Shown here piece by piece: positions 59,891 through 64,000 of a stretch of DNA of 64,000 nucleotides. The translations under genes were made by a program, and so were the position numbers. The notes beneath the pieces are model-generated. The model did no database searches. It worked only from the letters and a program-made list of their open reading frames with translations, and was not told the DNA's origin. Source of the DNA: Klebsiella michiganensis. Lineage in GTDB: Bacteria; Pseudomonadota; Gammaproteobacteria; Enterobacterales; Enterobacteriaceae. The stretch is taken from positions 1,922,001-1,986,000 of the forward strand of contig CP011077.1 in the NCBI GenBank assembly GCA_000963575.1. The letters run 5' to 3'. Each line of letters starts with the position of its first letter. Position 1 is the stretch's first letter.

Positions 59891-62169
59891 TTATTCCTCT
59901 GGAAACATCTGAGCGGCTTTACGCGCCTGAACGCGGGCAATTGCCGCAGCCACTGCAGCTTTGCGTGGATCTTGTTCTTCTTGTGGGACTGATTGTTCGG
60001 TTTCCGCTTTCTGCGCTGCCTTGCGCGCTTTCGCGCGGGCGATGGCGGCTTCAACGGCGGCCTTGCGCGGGTCAACGGCTTCTTGCTCAGCGACTGCCGT
60101 TTCCGGGCTGTCCGTTTCCGGCGCGGCCTTGCGGGCTTTCGCGCGGGCGATGGCGGCTTCAACGGCGGCCTTGCGCGGATCAACGGGTTCTTGCTCAGCG
60201 GCGGCTGTTTCCGGGCTGTCCGCTTTCTGCGCGGCCTTGCGGGCTTTCGCTCGGGCAATGGCGGCCTCAACGGCGGCCTTGCGCGGGTCAACGGGTTCAT
60301 GCTCAGCGGCGGCTGTTTCCGGGCTGTCCGTTTTCTGCGCCGCCTTGCGGGCTTTCGCGCGGGCGATGGCGGCTTCAACGGCGGCTTTGCGCGGGTCAAC
60401 GGCTTCTTGCTCAGCGGCGGCCGTTTCCGGGCTGTCCGTTTTCTGTGCCGCCTTGCGCGCTTTCGCTCGGGCAATGGCGGCCTCAACGGCGGCTTTACGT
60501 GGATCGGTTGCGGTGTCGGGCGCAGACTCTGCCTGCAGCGCTTTCTCCGCCTGGCGCGCACGCGCTTCTGCCTTACGCGCTTCGCGGGCGGCAATGACTT
60601 CGCTATTGTCCGGCGTACTGCCGGCTTTCACCACCAGAGGTTCATCGCTGGTCTGCGTTTTTTTGCTTTTTACGCGGGCAAGCGCGGCCTGAATGGCATC
60701 ATTGTCTTTCGCCGTCGGCTGAACCGCCGCGTTTTTATGACGCTCAAGGCGGGCGGCTTTCTCACGCTCCAGCCTTTCCTGACGGGCCTCAAAACGCGCC
60801 TTAGCCTCAACGGTGCGTTTAGCTTCCAGCTCGATCTCACGGATTTCAGCTTTTTCCTGACGGAAATACTGCACCAGCGGGATATTGCTGGGGCAAACGT
60901 AGGCGCAGGCCCCGCACTCGATGCAGTCCGACAGGTTATACGCGGTGGCTTTATCGTGCTGCTGGCCTTTGCTGAACCAGTAAAGCTGCTGCGGCAGTAG
61001 GTCGGCCGGACAGGCGTCCGCGCAGGCGCTGCAGCGAATACAGCCTTGTTCTTCTTCCGGCGCGCCCATTTCAGCCGGAGAGGGCGCCAGCAGGCAGTTG
61101 GTGATTTTCACCACCGGGACATCAAGCCAGGGCAGGGTGAAGCCCATTAGCGGCCCGCCCATAATCACTTTCTGATCCTGCCCCGGGCGGAAGCCTGCAA
61201 AGTTGAGCAGATGGCTGACCGGCGTCCCGAGACGCGCCCAGACGTTGCCCGGCTGAGTTACTGATTCGCCGGTTAAGGTTACAACTCGCTCGGTCAGCGG
61301 TTCGCCGTCAATCACTGCACGTTTGATGGCATACGCGGTGCCGACGTTCTGCATCAGAATACCGATGTCGGACGAACGGCCCCCGTGGGGCACTTGCTTA
61401 CCGGTTAAAATCTGCGTCAGCTGTTTAGCACCGCCGGACGGGTATTTCGTCGGGATGACTCGAAGCTGCATATCATGGCTACCGGCCAGTACCGCTCGCA
61501 TCATTGAGATGGCCTGCGGCTTGTTGTCTTCAATGCCGATAAGAATACGCTGTGGCTTAAGTATATGGGCCAGAATGCGCACGCCTTCGATAATTTGCGC
61601 GGCGCAATCCTGCATCAGGCGGTCGTCGGCGGTAATGTATGGCTCACATTCGGCGGCGTTAACGATCAGCGTGTCGATTTTGTCGCCGCCGCCCTGCAGT
61701 TTGCTGCCGGTCGGGAACCCTGCCCCCCGAGCCCGGCCACGCCGAACTGATGAATGCGTTCAATAAGGGCTTCGCGGCTCTGACAGCGGTAGTCGCTCCA
61801 GCCGTCTCGTTCAATCCACTGGTCTTCACCGTCGGCATCAAGAATGACGCTAAGTTCGGCGAGCGCGGAAGGGTGTGCTGTTGAGTGCGGCTCAATTGCC
61901 TTAATCGTCCCGGACGTTGGAGCATGTACCGGCAGCATACGCCCGCGCCCGCGGGTCAGCGGCTGGCCGCGCAGTACATAATCACCGGGTTTGACGCACA
62001 GTTCGCCTTCCGCGCCGATGTGCTGCTTCAGCGGAATAATGAGCCGGGACGGCAGGGGAACCTGGCGCAGCGGCGTGCCGTTAGACTGGGTTTTCATCTC
62101 CGGCGGATGAATGCCGCCGTCAAAGTCCCAAATTCTGTCTTTTTTAAAACGATTGAAGATATTAAGCAT
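59891..62169 (-). pseudogene. rsxC: RsxC, Fe-S/NADH subunit of the Rsx complex, with an apparent frameshift
   Basis: The N-terminal part (62169 down to about 61725) reads MLNIFNRFKKDRIWDFDGGI to GVAGLGG and then leaves frame, ending at 61666. The rest (MQDCAAQIIEG onward) continues in another frame to 59891 with two ferredoxin motifs, CIRCSACADACP and CIECGACAYVCPS, and a long Ala-rich tail. Family proteins read GLGGAGFPTG at the join, which needs seven G; this sequence has six C on the plus strand at 61723-61728. Adding one base restores about 759 codons. This is either a sequencing error in a homopolymer or a real disruption. Confidence 0.9.
59894..60505 (-). repeat. In-frame tandem repeat encoding the RsxC C-terminal tail
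   Basis: Six units beginning DPRKAAVEAAIARAKARKAA, the first four of 36 residues (108 bp) each and nearly identical, the fifth 34 and the last 26 residues. They form a highly charged Ala/Lys/Glu helical tail. E. coli RsxC has a similar tail with fewer or different units, so copy number is variable between species. Confidence 0.92.
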
Positions 62170-62740
62170 GGTTATCCGCCGGGATCATACGCACCGGGAT
62201 GGTCTGCAAATCCCATTTCCAGCTTTCGGTCGTCGGGCCGACGGGAATCAGGTCGATGCAGCGGGTAGGGCAAGGATCGACGCACAGGTTACAGCCAGTG
62301 CACTGGTCGCTAATCACGGTGTGCATGGCGCGGGTCGCGCCGACAATAGCGTCAACGGGGCAGGCCTGAATGCATTTCGTGCAGCCAATGCAGTTCGCTT
62401 CATCAATAACGGCGAGCATTCGCACCGGCTCTGCGGCGGTGGCGTCGCCGTCAATCGGTTGAGGTTCCACATTCAGGGCGCTGGCAATTTTCAGCATTAC
62501 GGCTTCGCCGCCAGGCGCACAAAGGTTGATTTTTGCGCCCTGGTTGCCAACGGCCTCTGCATAAGGGCGGCAGCCAGGGTAACCGCACTGGCCGCACTGG
62601 CTTTGAGGCAGCAGCTCGTCAATGCGGTCAACAATCGGGTCTTCTTCTACTTCAAAGCGGCGAGAGGCGTACCCAAGGATCAGGCCGAACAGCAGCCCCA
62701 TCAACGTGACCGAAATAATGGCCATCCACAAGGTTGTCAT
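62162..62740 (-). CDS. rsxB: RsxB, ferredoxin-like subunit of the Rsx complex
   Basis: 192 residues with an N-terminal membrane helix and three Fe-S motifs: CGQCGYPGCRPYAEAV, CIGCTKCIQACPVDA and CTGCNLCVDPCPTRC. Passes electrons from RsxC toward RsxG. Overlaps rsxC by 8 nt and abuts rsxA. Confidence 0.97.
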   Translation of the reverse strand: MTTLWMAIISVTLMGLLFGLILGYASRRFEVEEDPIVDRIDELLPQSQCGQCGYPGCRPYAEAVGNQGAKINLCAPGGEAVMLKIASALNVEPQPIDGDATAAEPVRMLAVIDEANCIGCTKCIQACPVDAIVGATRAMHTVISDQCTGCNLCVDPCPTRCIDLIPVGPTTESWKWDLQTIPVRMIPADNHA

Positions 62741-63321
62741 CAGAACTTCACCAGCCCGCTAAAGCCCATAAAGGCAAGGGCCATCAGGCCTGCGGTGACC
62801 AGCGCGATAGCGTTGCCGCGAAACGGGGCAGGGATATCGGCCACTACCATGCGCTCGCGAATTGCCGCGAACAGCACCATCACCAGCGAGAAGCCCAGCG
62901 CGGCGGAAAAACCGTACACCGCAGACTGCAGGAAGTTATGGCCCAGGTTAATGTTCAGCAATGCCACGCCGAGTACGGCACAGTTGGTGGTGATCAGCGG
63001 CAGGAAGATACCCAGCAGGCGGTAAAGCGCGGGGCTGGTTTTACGCACTACCATTTCGGTGAACTGCACGACAACCGCGATAACCAGGATGAAGGCCAGG
63101 GTGCGAAGATAAATCAGGTCCAATGGCACCAGGATAAGTTCGTCAATGATCCACGCAAAAATAGAGGCGAGCGTCATCACGAAGGTGGTTGCCAGCCCCA
63201 TGCCGATGGCGCTTTCCAGTTTTTTGGAAACCCCCATAAACGGACACAGACCAAGGAACTTCACCAGCACGAAGTTATTGACCAGTACGGTACCCACAAA
63301 GAGCAGCAAATAATCTGACAT
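62740..63321 (-). CDS. rsxA: RsxA, membrane subunit of the Rsx complex
   Basis: 193 residues with about six helices, paralogue of RsxE (VLVKFLGLCPFMGVSKKLESAIGMGLATTF). First gene of rsxABCDGE-nth on the minus strand. Confidence 0.97.
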   Translation of the reverse strand: MSDYLLLFVGTVLVNNFVLVKFLGLCPFMGVSKKLESAIGMGLATTFVMTLASIFAWIIDELILVPLDLIYLRTLAFILVIAVVVQFTEMVVRKTSPALYRLLGIFLPLITTNCAVLGVALLNINLGHNFLQSAVYGFSAALGFSLVMVLFAAIRERMVVADIPAPFRGNAIALVTAGLMALAFMGFSGLVKF

Positions 63322-63336
63322 GATTCGACCTGAAAC

Positions 63337-63370
63337 AAAAAAAGCCGCCTATTATCGACTAATCGGCGGG
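63337..63370 (-). terminator. Terminator upstream of rsxA, ending ydgK
   Basis: On the minus strand CCGCC pairs with GGCGG over 15 nt and is followed by CTTTTTTTG. Confidence 0.6.
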
Positions 63371-63398
63371 TGGCGACAACGGGCTATCTATAGGGTTA

Positions 63399-63839
63399 TT
63401 ACGGGTTAATGAAGGTCTGCTTCACTCGCTTCGAACGCTTCAAATAGGGCACCAGTAACGCAGCCGCAAGCAGGGAGGGCAGCAGCAACTGAACCGCGAC
63501 CTTGTCGCTGACCGGCGAAAACGCGAAAGATTTAATCGCCAGCAGCACGGTGAGCAGCAGCCACAAAATATAATGCCGGACCACATTCTGGCGGCGCTTG
63601 AAGAACGCGATAGTCAGCCAGAGGGTATAAGCCCACATCGCCATCGCGCAGCCAACGGACAGGCTGAACAACAGCGTTGTTTTTGCGTCCGCACTGCCCA
63701 GCGCCTGGCGGGCTTCCGGGGAAAGAATCATCATCAGGAAACTTAACAGCGCCACGGAGCTGCTGAGCAACGACATCAGTAGCCATGCCAAAGGGGCCAG
63801 AAGCCAGCCGGCAATGCGCGGGGGTTGGGGCGTCGTCAT
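63399..63839 (-). CDS. ydgK: YdgK, DUF2569 inner-membrane protein
   Basis: 146 residues from the ATG at 63839 with GGAGG 5 nt upstream; the open frame extends upstream to 63953 without likeness. Four membrane helices (LAPLAWLLMSLLSSSVALLS, LLFSLSVGCAMAMWAYTLWL, YILWLLLTVLLAIKS, LLLPSLLAAALLVP). Function unknown; lies between rsx and cnu as in E. coli. Confidence 0.88.
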   Translation of the reverse strand: MTTPQPPRIAGWLLAPLAWLLMSLLSSSVALLSFLMMILSPEARQALGSADAKTTLLFSLSVGCAMAMWAYTLWLTIAFFKRRQNVVRHYILWLLLTVLLAIKSFAFSPVSDKVAVQLLLPSLLAAALLVPYLKRSKRVKQTFINP

Positions 63840-63916
63840 GTGTCCTCCCGATTTTAAATAAGGTGAATAAAGCGGGGGATTATAAGGGATTTTGCCGCTA
63901 ATGCTACCGGCAGCGG

Positions 63917-64000
63917 CTAGAGAACATAACGCCAGACCGTTTTCGGGACGCATCCAAGGTCGAAAAGGCGCCCGCCGGAGGCCAGTTCGGCCCGGCGGTG
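63917..64000 (-). CDS. cnu: Cnu (YdgT), Hha-family nucleoid co-regulator (C-terminal part)
   Basis: The last 27 codons read HRRAELASGGRLFDLGCVPK and end TVWRYVL then TAG; the rest is beyond the right edge. This matches the C-terminus of E. coli Cnu, which binds H-NS and StpA to strengthen gene silencing and also contacts oriC. The residue after LFDLG is Cys where E. coli has Gln. Confidence 0.88.
   Translation of the reverse strand, partial: HRRAELASGGRLFDLGCVPKTVWRYVL

Noticed and set aside
59827..61000. Long open frames in five other frames over rsxC (e.g. 59941-60597, 59961-60692, 59993-61000)
   Set aside because: They arise from the 108-bp GC-rich repeats read in other frames; low-complexity products and no ribosome sites.

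Overview
The window is chromosomal DNA from a member of the Enterobacteriaceae. Its backbone follows the Escherichia coli order ydiJ - menI - suf - ldtE - lpp - pykF - tRNA-Val - mdtK - ribE - cfa - punC/punR - purR - ynhF - sodB - mepH - grxD - rnt - gloA - nemA - nemR - ydhL/F/K/J/I - slyA - slyB - anmK - mliC - pdxH - tyrS - pdxY - gstA - dtpA - nth - rsxEGDCBA - ydgK - cnu. Core proteins look very close to their E. coli counterparts. However, E. coli ydiH and the ydhR-ydhZ block are missing and other genes stand in their places, so this is a related genus rather than E. coli; the genus cannot be fixed from the sequence alone.

Layout. 1-5.1 kb: end of ydiJ, menI, then two accessory genes (a CPBP membrane protease and an ABC1/AarF-type kinase). 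5.4-11 kb: complete sufABCDSE iron-sulfur operon behind a Fur-box-like sequence. 11-14.1 kb: ldtE, lpp, pykF. 14.5-18.9 kb: a small accessory block between identical tRNA-Val(GAC) genes, with a TetX-like flavin monooxygenase, a LysR regulator divergent from an alpha/beta hydrolase and a RidA protein, and a 46-residue acidic peptide ending in a two-cysteine tail. 19-33.8 kb: conserved housekeeping and stress genes, plus an orphan 6-phospho-beta-glucosidase. 33.9-35.5 kb: an orphan EptA-family phosphoethanolamine transferase. 35.7-40.6 kb: ydhL, ydhF, the ydhIJK efflux set and slyA. 40.8-48.4 kb: an eight-gene insertion between slyA and slyB. It has two flavin monooxygenases, an M20 deacylase, a GNAT acetyltransferase and a complete polar-amino-acid ABC importer with two paralogous binding proteins. 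48.5-64 kb: slyB to the rsx (Rnf-type) electron-transport operon, ydgK and the end of cnu.

The slyA-slyB insertion is the most coherent accessory system. Its gene content matches the Bacillus yxe/ytm-ytn type of pathway, in which an S-substituted cysteine is imported, N-acetylated, oxidatively cleaved and deacetylated to release cysteine. The first gene carries an apparent in-frame nonsense codon 32 codons before a better stop that would overlap the next start.

Three further points stand out. A 71-74 bp two-hairpin repeat occurs three times (21363, 29060, 48407), each copy abutting a long perfect hairpin beyond the 3' end of a minus-strand gene. The rsxC reading frame is broken at a run of six C. 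An ERIC element lies upstream of tyrS. All functions are assigned by reading motifs and by recalled similarity to named families; no database search was run.
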